Shown here piece by piece: positions 32,452 through 41,259 of a DNA stretch of 46,640 bases. The position numbers were made by a program, and so were the translations under genes. How positions within the stretch are numbered: the stretch's first letter is position 1; the number at the start of each line of letters is the position of its first letter. The notes under the pieces were generated by a model. That model was not told the origin of the DNA, did not search any database, and worked only from the letters and a program-made list of their open reading frames with translations. The stretch covers positions 1 to 46,640 of the forward strand of contig NZ_AKJS01000108.1 in NCBI RefSeq assembly GCF_000282215.1. Direction: 5' to 3'. This DNA is from Pseudomonas sp. GM21. Its GTDB lineage: Bacteria; Pseudomonadota; Gammaproteobacteria; Pseudomonadales; Pseudomonadaceae.

Positions 32452-32937
32452 TCAGATGTTCTCCAGGTCCGACCATTCTTCTTCGCTCATCATCTTGTCC
32501 AGCTCGACCAGGATCAGCAGTTCGTTGTTCTTGTTGCACACGCCTTGAATGAACTTGGCGGATTCTTCGTTACCGACGTTTGGCGCGGTTTCGATTTCCG
32601 ACTGACGCAGGTAAACCACTTCAGCCACGCTGTCGACCATGATCCCGACCACCTGTTTGTCGGCTTCGATGATGACGATACGGGTGTTGTCGCTGATCTC
32701 GGCGTTCATCAGGCCAAAGCGCTGACGGGTGTCGATCACGGTGACTACATTACCGCGCAGGTTGATGATGCCCAGGACGTAGCTCGGAGCACCCGGGACC
32801 GGGGCGATTTCGGTGTAGCGCAGGACTTCCTGAACGCGCATCACGTTGATGCCGTAGGTTTCGTTATCCAGCTTGAAGGTTACCCATTGCAGGATCGGAT
32901 CTTCGGAACCCTTTGCAGCCGTCGCCTTATCATTCAT
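32452..32937 (-). CDS. cheW: chemotaxis coupling protein CheW
   Basis: Links chemoreceptors to the kinase CheA. The 161-residue protein is a single CheW domain: ILQWVTFKLDNETYGINVMRVQEVLRYTEIAPVPGAPSYVLGIINLRGNVVTVIDTR, then IVIIEADKQVVGIMVDSVAEV. ATG 32937 matches the family N-terminus. It is one of two CheW-domain genes here; the larger neighbour (parP) lies upstream, 72 bases away. Confidence 0.97.
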   Translation of the reverse strand: MNDKATAAKGSEDPILQWVTFKLDNETYGINVMRVQEVLRYTEIAPVPGAPSYVLGIINLRGNVVTVIDTRQRFGLMNAEISDNTRIVIIEADKQVVGIMVDSVAEVVYLRQSEIETAPNVGNEESAKFIQGVCNKNNELLILVELDKMMSEEEWSDLENI

Positions 32938-33009
32938 ACCCTGACCCCTCAAAAAACCGCCCTGGCGGTGTGTGTCCTGTGCGTCGGCAATCACTGCCGT
33001 CGCGTGTTT

Positions 33010-33906
33010 TTATGTTGGTGTGTGAGCCGGCTTTTTAATACTGCTCAGGTGCTTTGCGCCGCCACTGGCGATCAGCTCGGCCAGCGCGGAAACATCGAGC
33101 AACGCGCACATGTGTTCAATCACGGTGCCCGCCAGCCACGGCCGTTGACCACGGTGGCTGCGCCATTTGATTTCGTTGGGGTCCAGGCGCAATGAGCGAC
33201 TGACCTGATGCACCGCCAGCCCCCACTCATAACCCTGAACCGAAATGACGTATTGCAAGCCCTGACGGAAGTCATCGCGGTAGCGGTCGGGCATGACCCA
33301 GCGTGCGGTATCCAGTACTTTCAAGTTGCCGGCCTGGCTTGGCAGGATCCCGAGGAACCACTCCGGCTGGCCGAACAGCGGCGTCAGCTCGTGACCCGCC
33401 AGGGAATAAATCGAGCCCAGGCACACCAATGGCACCGCCAGTGTCAGCCCGGCGACGTCGAACAACAGGCATTCGAAGGGCTCAGCGGCCCACGAAGGAC
33501 GACCATCGGGCTGTACCGGAGGCGGTGTATTGCTCGGTGGCAGGTGAACGTCGACGACCGACGGCACCAACGTTTTGAGCAGCGGTGCGATGGCCGATAC
33601 CGGCGCGAGGACCGGTGCCGGTGCCTCCATGACCGGCGCTGGCACTGTGGCCACGGGGACAATCACAGGGGCTATCACCGGCGCTTTAACCACAGGCGCT
33701 GCAACCACCGCCACGGGGCGCGCATCGCGAGCCTGTTCTTCGAGCACCGCCAACTGAAATTCGTCCAGGATACTTTCAGGCTCGCTCACTTCGACCCGAG
33801 CTTCGATGAACGGCGCCAGTTCCTCGGTCGCGTCCTGCAACAAGCTGTCCAGGTAAGTCTGCAGCGCCAGTTGCGGGCGAGAGGTGATCTTCACTGGCCG
33901 ATTCAT
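33010..33906 (-). CDS. parP: CheW-domain protein ParP, polar chemotaxis-array partner
   Basis: A 298-residue protein. The N-terminal region has short conserved helices (RPQLALQTYLDSLLQDATEEL and SILDEFQLAVLEEQARDARP). A long Pro/Ala/Val linker covers about residues 65-135. The C-terminal CheW-like domain covers about 140-285 (EPFECLLFDVAGLTLAVPLVCLGSIYSL). In Vibrio, ParP keeps CheA in polar arrays and binds ParC. The parC-parP-cheW order here is the same, which is the main basis for the name. The gene lies 27 bases after parC. Confidence 0.88.
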   Translation of the reverse strand: MNRPVKITSRPQLALQTYLDSLLQDATEELAPFIEARVEVSEPESILDEFQLAVLEEQARDARPVAVVAAPVVKAPVIAPVIVPVATVPAPVMEAPAPVLAPVSAIAPLLKTLVPSVVDVHLPPSNTPPPVQPDGRPSWAAEPFECLLFDVAGLTLAVPLVCLGSIYSLAGHELTPLFGQPEWFLGILPSQAGNLKVLDTARWVMPDRYRDDFRQGLQYVISVQGYEWGLAVHQVSRSLRLDPNEIKWRSHRGQRPWLAGTVIEHMCALLDVSALAELIASGGAKHLSSIKKPAHTPT

Positions 33907-33933
33907 TCAGGCGCTCCGCAAGCAAGGTTCATC

Positions 33934-34722
33934 TCAAGCCACCTGCGCAACGGATTGCTGCGCCAGCAAATGCTTGAGCAGCGCGCGGTAAGCGAGAACG
34001 CCACGGCTCTTGCCGTCGAACTGCGAGGGCGTAAGCCCGGCCCGGCTTGCGTCACGCAAACGGGTGTCGATCGGGATGTAGCCTTGCCAGATTTCTTCCG
34101 GGTACTTGTCGCGCAACACCCGCAAGGTTCCGAGGGAGGCCTGGGTGCGGCGGTCGAACAAGGTCGGGATGATGGTGAACGGCAGCGCCTGCTTGCGTGA
34201 GCGGTTGATCATTGCCAGGGTGTTGACCATGCGTTCCAGGCCTTTGACCGCCAGGTGCTCGGTCTGCACCGGGATCACCAACTGCTGGCTCGCCGCCAAG
34301 GCATTGACCATCAGTACGCCGAGCAACGGCGGGCTGTCGATCACGGCGTAATCGAAGTCTTGCCACAACTGCGCCAGGCTCTTGGCAATGACGAGGCCCA
34401 ACCCACTCTGCCCCGGCGACTGGCGCTCAAGCGTGGCCAGCGCAGTGCTGGAGGGCAACAGCGAAATGCTTTCGTGACTGGTGGACAACAACAGCTGCCC
34501 GGGCAGACCTTGCGGCACGCCGCCCTTGTGCAGGAACAAATCGTAGCTACTGTGTTCCAGGCTGTCGGGGTCGTAGCCGAAGTAGCTGGTCATGGAGCCG
34601 TGCGGATCGAGATCGACCACGACCACGCGCTTGCCCGCCTCGGCCAACAAACCGGCTAAAGCGATAGAGGAAGTGGTTTTACCAACACCACCCTTTTGAT
34701 TGGCAACTGCCCAGACTCTCAT
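33934..34722 (-). CDS. parC: ParA-like ATPase ParC, chemotaxis-array positioning
   Basis: A 262-residue deviant-Walker ATPase. The Walker A is KGGVGKTT at residues 10-17 with the signature lysine before the glycines, the Walker A' is VVVDLDPHGSMTSYFGYD, and YAVIDSPPLLGVL supplies the Walker B. In Vibrio, the ParC of this family recruits chemotaxis arrays to the cell pole, and it should not be confused with the topoisomerase IV subunit of the same name. It is placed between motD and parP, as in other polar-flagellated gamma-proteobacteria. Confidence 0.92.
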   Translation of the reverse strand: MRVWAVANQKGGVGKTTSSIALAGLLAEAGKRVVVVDLDPHGSMTSYFGYDPDSLEHSSYDLFLHKGGVPQGLPGQLLLSTSHESISLLPSSTALATLERQSPGQSGLGLVIAKSLAQLWQDFDYAVIDSPPLLGVLMVNALAASQQLVIPVQTEHLAVKGLERMVNTLAMINRSRKQALPFTIIPTLFDRRTQASLGTLRVLRDKYPEEIWQGYIPIDTRLRDASRAGLTPSQFDGKSRGVLAYRALLKHLLAQQSVAQVA

Positions 34723-34764
34723 TCGAAGGTTCCGCCCGGTCGAACGTGTCGACCGAGAAATAGC

Positions 34765-35655
34765 TCAACGTGTTAATGCGGGTGACGGAGAATTGACGGC
34801 GCTCTCTCGTCCCGGCGACTTGACCGGGGTTGGTGCAGTTTGTGTGCCAGCACGCTTCAACGCGGCATCCGGTTGCGCATGAGCGGTACCGGTGCCGGTC
34901 AGGCTGCGGCGTACATCGAGATTGCGCGAAACCACCAGCACCACACGACGGTTGCGTGCGCGGCCTTCAGCGGTGGCGTTGTTGGCTACCGGCTGGAATT
35001 CGCCGTAACCCACGGAGGCCAGGCGCCCGGGGTTTACGCCCTGCATCGCCAGCATGCGCACGATGCTCGCCGAACGGGCCGAGGACAGCTCCCAGTTGGT
35101 CGGGTACTGCGCGGTGCGGATCGGTTGATCGTCGGTAAAACCTTCGACGTGAATCGGGTTGTCGAACGGTTTCAGAATCCCGGCAACCTTGGCGATGATG
35201 TTGAACGCGATGTCACTGGGCATGGCATCGCCACTGCCAAACAACAGGCTGGAATTGAGCTCGATCTCGACCCACAACTCGTTGCCACGCACGGTCATCT
35301 GGTTGGAGCTGATCAGATCACCAAATGCCGCGCTGATGTCATCGGCGATGCTTTTCAGCGGGTCGCTGGAACCGGCAACACCGGCATCGACCTGCTCACT
35401 GTCCTTCACCAAAGGCTTGGCCGGTGTCACCGTCACCGGTCGCTCTTCGCCGATCGGGATCGGCTTCAGGGAGCGATCCGCGTCGGTGAAGACTCCGATC
35501 AACGCTTGCGAGATGACTTTGTACTTGCCTTCGTTGATCGACGAGATCGAGTACATGACGACGAAGAACGCGAACAGCAACGTAATGAAGTCGGCATAGG
35601 AAACGAGCCAGCGTTCATGGTTCACATGTTCTTCAGGTTGCCTGCGACGAGCCAT
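34765..35655 (-). CDS. motD: flagellar stator protein MotD (MotB-like)
   Basis: The B-type stator subunit that anchors the motor to peptidoglycan. The 296-residue protein has an N-terminal helix with the proton-path aspartate in SYADFITLLFAFFVVMYSIS, a plug and linker (residues 50-130), and an OmpA-like domain (IHVEGFTDDQPIRTAQYPTNWELSSARSASIVRMLAMQGVNPGRLASVGYGE, then RARNRRVVLVV). It pairs with motC, 15 bases upstream. Pseudomonads also have a MotAB stator elsewhere. Confidence 0.95.
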   Translation of the reverse strand: MARRRQPEEHVNHERWLVSYADFITLLFAFFVVMYSISSINEGKYKVISQALIGVFTDADRSLKPIPIGEERPVTVTPAKPLVKDSEQVDAGVAGSSDPLKSIADDISAAFGDLISSNQMTVRGNELWVEIELNSSLLFGSGDAMPSDIAFNIIAKVAGILKPFDNPIHVEGFTDDQPIRTAQYPTNWELSSARSASIVRMLAMQGVNPGRLASVGYGEFQPVANNATAEGRARNRRVVLVVSRNLDVRRSLTGTGTAHAQPDAALKRAGTQTAPTPVKSPGRESAVNSPSPALTR

Positions 35656-35670
35656 GGTCCATTTCCCCCA

Positions 35671-36411
35671 TCAATCCATGAAGCCCTGAAGCTTCAACTC
35701 AATGGAGCGAGGGTTTTCACCTTCGGCGATCGACAGAATCCCTTCCAGCAACATTTCGCGATAGCGCGACTGGCGCAAGGCGACGGACTTGAGCTTGGCG
35801 GCAATCGGCAGCAACACCAGGTTGGCACTGGCCACACCATAGATGGTGGCGACGAAGGCCACGGCAATACCACTACCCAATTGGGTCGGATCGGCCAGGT
35901 TGCCCATGACATGGATCAGGCCCATCACCGCGCCGATGATGCCGATGGTCGGCGCGTAGCCGCCCATGCTTTCGAAGACTTTGGCGGCTTCGATGTCGCG
36001 GCTTTCCTGAGTGTAGAAATCCACTTCCAGGATGCTGCGAATCGCTTCCGGCTCGGCGCCGTCAACCAGCAATTGCAGGCCTTTGCGCGAGTAGCTATCG
36101 GGTTCGGCATCGGCCACCCCTTCCAGGCCGAGCAAACCTTCCTTGCGGGCGGTCAGGCTCCAGTTCACCACGCGATCAATGCCACCGGCCAGATCAACGC
36201 GAGGCGGAAACAGAATCCAGCCAAGGATTTGCATGGCGCGTTTGAAGGCGCTCATCGGCGATTGCAGCAAGGCTGCGCCGATGGTGCCGCCGAGTACGAT
36301 CAGGGCTGCCGGGCCGTTGGCCAGCGCGCCGAGATGCCCGCCTTCAAGGTAGTTGCCGCCAATGATGGCGACGAACGCCATGATGATGCCGATAAGGCTT
36401 AAAACATCCAT
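35671..36411 (-). CDS. motC: flagellar stator protein MotC (MotA-like)
   Basis: The A-type stator subunit that couples proton flow to rotation. The 246-residue, four-helix protein begins MDVLSLIGIIMAFVAIIGGNYLEGG. The large cytoplasmic loop holds the charged, torque-generating segment, and the late pair of helices is at GYAPTIGIIGAVMGLIHVMGNLADPTQLGSGIAVAFVATIYGVASANLVLLP. The start overlaps the cheB stop by one base (TGATG). Together with motD it forms the second stator of the polar flagellum. Confidence 0.95.
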   Translation of the reverse strand: MDVLSLIGIIMAFVAIIGGNYLEGGHLGALANGPAALIVLGGTIGAALLQSPMSAFKRAMQILGWILFPPRVDLAGGIDRVVNWSLTARKEGLLGLEGVADAEPDSYSRKGLQLLVDGAEPEAIRSILEVDFYTQESRDIEAAKVFESMGGYAPTIGIIGAVMGLIHVMGNLADPTQLGSGIAVAFVATIYGVASANLVLLPIAAKLKSVALRQSRYREMLLEGILSIAEGENPRSIELKLQGFMD

Positions 36412-37559
36412 CAGATACACGCCTCGACCAAGTGCTTGCCAATATCTTCCAGCCCGTAGATCGCATCCGCGAGCTCGGCTTTGACGATGGCCATCGGCAT
36501 GCCGTAGATCACGCAGCTGGCTTCATCCTGAGCCCAGATCGCGCTGCCGCTCTGCTTGAGCAGGCGAGCGCCTTCGCGACCGTCGGCGCCCATACCAGTC
36601 AGCACCACCGCCAGAACTTTGTCGCCGTAGGACTTGGCGGCCGAGCCGAAGGTGATGTCCACGCTCGGTTTGTAATTCAGACGTTCGTCGCCCGGCAGGA
36701 TTTTCACCGCGCCACGGCCATCGATCATCATTTGCTTGCCACCCGGGGCCAGCAACGCCAGGCCAGGACGCAGGATGTCGCCATCCTCGGCTTCCTTGAC
36801 GCTGATGCGGCAGAGCTTGTCCAGGCGTTCGGCGAAGGCTTTGGTGAACGCTGCCGGCATGTGCTGGACCAACACCAGCGGCGCCGGGAAGTTCGCCGGC
36901 AACTGGGTCAGAACCCGTTGCAGCGCAACCGGACCGCCGGTGGACGTGCCGATGGCAACCAGTTTGTAGGCTTTGCGTTTCGGAGCCGGCGACGACGGCG
37001 CAGGCGCATGTGAACGAGCCGGCACCGGTGCCGGCACTGGACGCGGCGGTGCGCTGCTGGCGTAACTGCTGACGCTTGCAGAAACAGGCACAGGCACAGG
37101 TGCGGGCGTCGGCGCTGACACGGCGGCCGGGGCCGGTGCGCTGTAGGTGTTGGCGCGACGGTTACTGCGCGAAATGCTGAGAATCTTCTCGCACAGCAGT
37201 TGCTTGACCTTCTCCGGATTGCGGGAGATGTCTTCGAAATTCTTCGGCAGGAAATCGACGGCACCGGCGTCCAGCGCATCGAGGGTGACCCGGGCGCCTT
37301 CGTGGGTCAGCGAGGAGAACATCAACACGGGCGTCGGGCAGCGCTGCATGATGTGTCGAACAGCCGTGATGCCATCCATCATGGGCATCTCGTAGTCCAT
37401 GGTGATCACGTCCGGCTTGAGGGCCAGGGCCTGATCGATCGCCTCTTTTCCGTTGGTCGCCGTACCGACGACCTGGATATTCGAATCCGCTGAAAGAATT
37501 TCCGAGACGCGGCGGCGGAAAAACCCCGAATCGTCCACCACCAGGACTTTGACTGCCAT
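36411..37559 (-). CDS. cheB: chemotaxis protein-glutamate methylesterase CheB
   Basis: Removes methyl groups from receptors to give adaptation. The 382-residue protein has an N-terminal receiver domain with D9/D10 and the phosphorylated D55 in VITMDYEMPMMDG. A long Ala/Pro/Val linker (about residues 155-195) follows. The C-terminal esterase domain has the serine in AIGTSTGGPVAL, the histidine in LVQHMPAAFTKAFAERL, and the aspartate in GMGADGREG. ATG 37559 is chosen; longer frames read into the cheA-cheB gap. Confidence 0.97.
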   Translation of the reverse strand: MAVKVLVVDDSGFFRRRVSEILSADSNIQVVGTATNGKEAIDQALALKPDVITMDYEMPMMDGITAVRHIMQRCPTPVLMFSSLTHEGARVTLDALDAGAVDFLPKNFEDISRNPEKVKQLLCEKILSISRSNRRANTYSAPAPAAVSAPTPAPVPVPVSASVSSYASSAPPRPVPAPVPARSHAPAPSSPAPKRKAYKLVAIGTSTGGPVALQRVLTQLPANFPAPLVLVQHMPAAFTKAFAERLDKLCRISVKEAEDGDILRPGLALLAPGGKQMMIDGRGAVKILPGDERLNYKPSVDITFGSAAKSYGDKVLAVVLTGMGADGREGARLLKQSGSAIWAQDEASCVIYGMPMAIVKAELADAIYGLEDIGKHLVEACI

Positions 37560-37608
37560 AAACACTCCATTAGACGGAGCGAGGCTCAGTCGCCCCGCTC
37601 CACCAGAA

Positions 37609-39855
37609 TCAAATACGCCGCGTGGCGTAACGCTTGAGCATGCTCGGTACATCGAGAATCAGCGCAATACGGCCGTCACCGGTGATGGTGGCGCCCGACA
37701 TGCCCGGGGTTCCCTGGAGCATTTTGCCCAATGGCTTGATGACCACTTCTTCCTGGCCCACCAGTTGATCGACGACAAAGCCGATCCGCTGGGTGCCCAC
37801 CGAAAGGATCACCACATGGCCTTCGCGCTGCTCTTCGTGAGCGGCGGAGCTGACCAGCCAGCGTTTGAGGTAAAACAGTGGCAGCGCCTTGTCGCGCACG
37901 ATCACCACTTCCTGGCCGTCCACCACGTTGGTGGTCGACAGGTCGAGGTGGAAGATCTCGTTGACGTTCACCAGCGGGAACGCAAATGCCTGGTTGCCGA
38001 GCATGACCATCAGCGTCGGCATGATCGCCAGGGTCAACGGGACCTTGATGACGATCTTCGAGCCCTGGCCCTTGGTCGAGTAGATGTTGATCGAACCATT
38101 GAGCTGGGAAATCTTGGTTTTCACCACGTCCATGCCCACGCCACGACCCGACACGTCGGAGATCTCGGTTTTGGTCGAGAACCCTGGCGCGAAGATCAGG
38201 TTGTAGCACTCAGTGTCGCTCAAGCGATCCGCAGCATCCTTGTCCATCACTCCACGCTTTACCGCGATGGAACGCAGGACCTGCGGGTCCATGCCTTTGC
38301 CGTCATCGGAGATCGACAGCAGGATGTGGTCGCCTTCCTGTTCCGCAGCAAGAATTACCTTGCCGCCACGGGACTTGCCCGAGGCTTCACGTTCTTCCGG
38401 CGACTCGATGCCGTGGTCGACCGCATTGCGCACCAAGTGGACCAGAGGGTCGGCCAGGGCCTCGACGAGGTTCTTGTCGAGGTCGGTTTCTTCGCCGACC
38501 AGTTCCAGGTTGATTTCTTTCTTGAGCTGACGAGCCAGGTCGCGAACCAGACGCGGGAAGCGCCCGAACACTTTCTTGATCGGTTGCATCCGGGTCTTCA
38601 TGACCGCGGTTTGCAGGTCAGCCGTCACCACATCAAGGTTCGACACAGCCTTCGACATGGCCTCGTCAGCACTGTTGGCGCCCAGGCGAACCAGGCGGTT
38701 ACGCACCAGCACCAACTCACCGACCATGTTCATGATTTCGTCCAGACGCGCGGTATCGACCCGCACCGTGGTCTCGGCTTCGCTGGCCGGTTTTTCCGCT
38801 GGCGGCGCGGCCGGAGCACGGGCCGGGGCCGGTGCGGCGGCGGCCACCGGTTTCGGTGTTTCGGCTTTGGGCTCAGGCGTCTTGGCAACCGGTGCCGGTG
38901 CGACCGCCTTGGCGACTGGCGCCGCGACGAAAGAGGCGGCAGAACCGGTCGCTACTTCGCTGAACTTGCCTTTGCCATGCAATTCGTCGAGCAGCGCTTC
39001 GAACTCGTGATCGGAGATCAGATCGCCGCCCGCTGCAGCTGCAGTCGGCGCAGCCGGTACCGATACCGAAGCAATGGCCGACTCCAGCGCATCCACCGCA
39101 AAGTTGCCTTTGCCGTGCAACTGGTCGAGCAGTGCTTCAAATTCGTCATCGGTAATGTCGCTACTGTCGCCTGCTGCTTTCGGGGCAACGGGCGCGGCGG
39201 GTGCGGCGGTCACGGCATCGACAGCGAACTGGCCTTTACCGTGCAGTTGATCGAGCAGTGACTCGAACTCGGCGTCGGTGATTTCGTCGCTGGCCGCGGC
39301 ATCGTTGACCGGCGTGGGTGTAGCAACCGGAGCTTCGGCCTGAGCCTTGACAGCGTTCAGCGAGTCCAACAGTTGTTCGAATTCGTTATCGGTGATGTCG
39401 TCCGATTCAGTTTCAGCAGCAGGTGCTTGCGCCGCTTCAGCAACGGGTGCCTGTTCATCGGCCGATTGCGGCTCGGCCAGACGGGCCAGTGCCGCGAGCA
39501 ATTCAGGTGTTGCAGCCGTGATAGGGCTGCGCTCGCGGACTTCGCTGAACATGCTGTTCACCGCGTCCAGCGCTTCCAGGACCACGTCCATCAGTTCCGA
39601 ATCCACGCGTCGCTCACCCTTGCGCAGGATGTCGAACACGTTCTCGGCGATGTGGCAGCACTCCACCAGCTCGTTGAGCTGGAGGAAGCCGGCGCCCCCT
39701 TTTACAGTGTGAAAACCGCGAAAAATTGCATTGAGCAAGTCCGCATCATCCGGTCGGCTTTCAAGCTCGACCAGCTGTTCGGACAGTTGCTCCAGAATCT
39801 CGCCGGCCTCAACCAGAAAATCCTGAAGGATCTCTTCATCGGCGCCGAAGCTCAT
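37609..39855 (-). CDS. cheA: chemotaxis histidine kinase CheA
   Basis: The kinase that phosphorylates CheY and CheB. The 748 residues are arranged as follows: Hpt domain with H49 in FRGFHTVKGGAGF; an Ala/Pro-rich linker (130-360) with four copies of an acidic (D/S)-(E/D)-x-EFExLLDxLHGKG-type motif near residues 151-168, 189-212, 231-254 and 277-300; a dimerisation domain from about 365; the ATPase with VRNAVDHGIESPEER, SDDGKGMDP and GRGVGMDVVKT; and a CheW-like end (TLMVMLGNQAFAFPLVNV). A recognisable globular P2 (CheY-docking) domain is missing from the linker. An octamer array lies before its start. Confidence 0.97.
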   Translation of the reverse strand: MSFGADEEILQDFLVEAGEILEQLSEQLVELESRPDDADLLNAIFRGFHTVKGGAGFLQLNELVECCHIAENVFDILRKGERRVDSELMDVVLEALDAVNSMFSEVRERSPITAATPELLAALARLAEPQSADEQAPVAEAAQAPAAETESDDITDNEFEQLLDSLNAVKAQAEAPVATPTPVNDAAASDEITDAEFESLLDQLHGKGQFAVDAVTAAPAAPVAPKAAGDSSDITDDEFEALLDQLHGKGNFAVDALESAIASVSVPAAPTAAAAGGDLISDHEFEALLDELHGKGKFSEVATGSAASFVAAPVAKAVAPAPVAKTPEPKAETPKPVAAAAPAPARAPAAPPAEKPASEAETTVRVDTARLDEIMNMVGELVLVRNRLVRLGANSADEAMSKAVSNLDVVTADLQTAVMKTRMQPIKKVFGRFPRLVRDLARQLKKEINLELVGEETDLDKNLVEALADPLVHLVRNAVDHGIESPEEREASGKSRGGKVILAAEQEGDHILLSISDDGKGMDPQVLRSIAVKRGVMDKDAADRLSDTECYNLIFAPGFSTKTEISDVSGRGVGMDVVKTKISQLNGSINIYSTKGQGSKIVIKVPLTLAIMPTLMVMLGNQAFAFPLVNVNEIFHLDLSTTNVVDGQEVVIVRDKALPLFYLKRWLVSSAAHEEQREGHVVILSVGTQRIGFVVDQLVGQEEVVIKPLGKMLQGTPGMSGATITGDGRIALILDVPSMLKRYATRRI
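38956..39405 (-). repeat. four coding repeats in the CheA linker
   Basis: Codons for residues 151-300 encode four related units: DDITDNEFEQLLDSL, DEITDAEFESLLDQLHGKG, SDITDDEFEALLDQLHGKG and DLISDHEFEALLDELHGKG. Units 2-4 extend into a (G/N/K)-F-(A/S) tail. Spacers are Ala/Pro/Val-rich and 20-23 residues long. Confidence 0.9.
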
Positions 39856-39875
39856 TAAGGGGGTGCTCCTGAGGT

Positions 39876-39920
39876 CTAAAAACCTAAAAAACCTAAAATG
39901 CTAAAACTCTAAAATCCTAG
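39876..39920. repeat. degenerate 8-base tandem array between cheZ and cheA
   Basis: Five CTAAAA units at 8-9 base steps, ending in CTAGG, cover the end of cheZ and the cheA leader. On the coding strand the unit is TTTTAG. The cheZ stop codon TAG lies in the last full unit, so the array may have grown from the gene end. Confidence 0.8.
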
Positions 39921-40697
39921 GCTGGATAACAAATCGTCCACATCGTCCTGACCGGACACAACATCTTCTCTTTTATCGGCATGAATCTGCGGACCTTCAC
40001 CCTGAGAGAGATGTTTTTGCGGATCTTTTTCAGCCAGCATCGATTCACGGTCATGTTCGATACCCGCAAAGCGATCTACCTGGCTGGCCATGAGTACGAG
40101 CTTGAGCAAGTTGCTTTCAACTTCGGTGACCAATTGAGTCACGCGCTTGATGACCTGACCGGTGAGGTCCTGGTAATCCTGAGCGAGCAGGATGTCGTTG
40201 AGGTTGCTCGACACCGTGCGGTTGTCTTCGGTGCTGCGAGTCAGGAAACCGTCGACCCGACGGGCCAGCTCACGGAACTCTTGCGCCCCGACTTCGCGAC
40301 GCATGAACCGGCTCCAGTCCGTGCTCAACGCCTGGGCTTCTGCGCTCAAGCTGTTGACCAGCGGCGTGGCGCTCTCCACCAGATCCATGGTGCGGTTGGC
40401 CGCAGCCTCGGTCAGCTTGACCACATACCCCAGGCGCTCAGTGGCGTCCGTGATCTGTGAAACTTCCTCGGCTTGCGGCATGTTCGGGTCAATCTGGAAA
40501 TTGACGATCGCGCTGTGCAGCTCGCGAGTGAGCTTGCCCACTTCCTGGTACAGGCCGCGGTCACGGGTCTGATTGAGCTCATGGATCAATTGCACAGCGT
40601 CGCCGAACCTGCCCTTTTCAAGGCTCTCGACCAGTTCCACTGCGTGTTTTTTCAGGGTCGATTCAAAATCGCCCATTGAAGATTCTTTATGCTCCAT
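39909..40697 (-). CDS. cheZ: CheY-P phosphatase CheZ
   Basis: Speeds CheY-P dephosphorylation. The 262-residue, mostly helical protein has the catalytic stretch LAQDYQDLTGQVIKRVTQL, holding the acidic residue and Gln used in catalysis, and the C-terminal CheY-binding tail DDVDDLLSSLGF. The start at 40697 is chosen for the GGGGGAG site just before it; ATG 40676 is the alternative. The last helix is preceded by a charged, probably flexible linker (residues about 215-250). A candidate FliA promoter for cheA lies inside its 3' end. Confidence 0.95.
   Translation of the reverse strand: MEHKESSMGDFESTLKKHAVELVESLEKGRFGDAVQLIHELNQTRDRGLYQEVGKLTRELHSAIVNFQIDPNMPQAEEVSQITDATERLGYVVKLTEAAANRTMDLVESATPLVNSLSAEAQALSTDWSRFMRREVGAQEFRELARRVDGFLTRSTEDNRTVSSNLNDILLAQDYQDLTGQVIKRVTQLVTEVESNLLKLVLMASQVDRFAGIEHDRESMLAEKDPQKHLSQGEGPQIHADKREDVVSGQDDVDDLLSSLGF
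39973..39999 (-). promoter_or_regulatory. candidate sigma-28 (FliA) promoter inside cheZ, reading toward cheA
   Basis: On the minus strand TGAAGG (39999-39994) is followed after 13 bases by GCCGATAA (39980-39973). This fits the pseudomonad FliA consensus TCAAGt-N13-GCCGATA closely. It lies about 120 bases before the cheA start. Motif match only. Confidence 0.5.
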
Positions 40698-40719
40698 AGC
40701 TCCCCCGTGGCGCAGTGGA

Positions 40720-41091
40720 TCAACCGATGCGTTCGAAAATCTTCTCGATTTTTTCTTTCAACGCCTGGGCCGTGAAGGGTTTGACGACATAGCCGTTTAC
40801 ACCGGCCTGGGCCGCTTCGATGATCTGCTCGCGCTTGGCTTCAGCAGTCACCATCAGCACCGGCAAGTGCTTGAGCTTTTCATCGGCGCGCACGTGGCGC
40901 AGCAAATCGATACCGGTCATGCCAGGCATGTTCCAGTCCGTTACCAGAAAGTCGATGCTTCCGCTGTTGAGAACCGGAATGGCAGTAGTGCCATCGTCGG
41001 CTTCGACCGTGTTGGTGAACCCAAGGTCACGCAACAGGTTTTTTATGATCCGCCGCATCGTTGAGAAGTCATCAACGATGAGGATTTTCAT
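40720..41091 (-). CDS. cheY: chemotaxis response regulator CheY
   Basis: A 123-residue single receiver domain that switches motor direction when phosphorylated by CheA. The acid pocket is D7/D8, the phosphorylated residue D52 (TDWNMPGM), the conserved Thr is in VLMVTAEA, and the lysine in VVKPFT. ATG 41091 is the family start; the in-frame ATG at 41115 would add eight residues. The 41092-41259 gap after fliA has no clear promoter motif that I can defend. The cheY-cheZ order and spacing are as in other pseudomonads. Confidence 0.97.
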   Translation of the reverse strand: MKILIVDDFSTMRRIIKNLLRDLGFTNTVEADDGTTAIPVLNSGSIDFLVTDWNMPGMTGIDLLRHVRADEKLKHLPVLMVTAEAKREQIIEAAQAGVNGYVVKPFTAQALKEKIEKIFERIG

Positions 41092-41259
41092 GTTCTTGTC
41101 CAATTCGACCTCCAAGCAGTCTTAAACGCGCCCAGCACCTGGACACGCCATTTCATTCAAACCGGCAATGCATTCGATGACTGTCTGGAGCACAACAGAT
41201 CGCGACCAGTGCCGTTCAAAACCGCACCAGACTCGTTCGCAGTGTCCCCCACACTGCCT

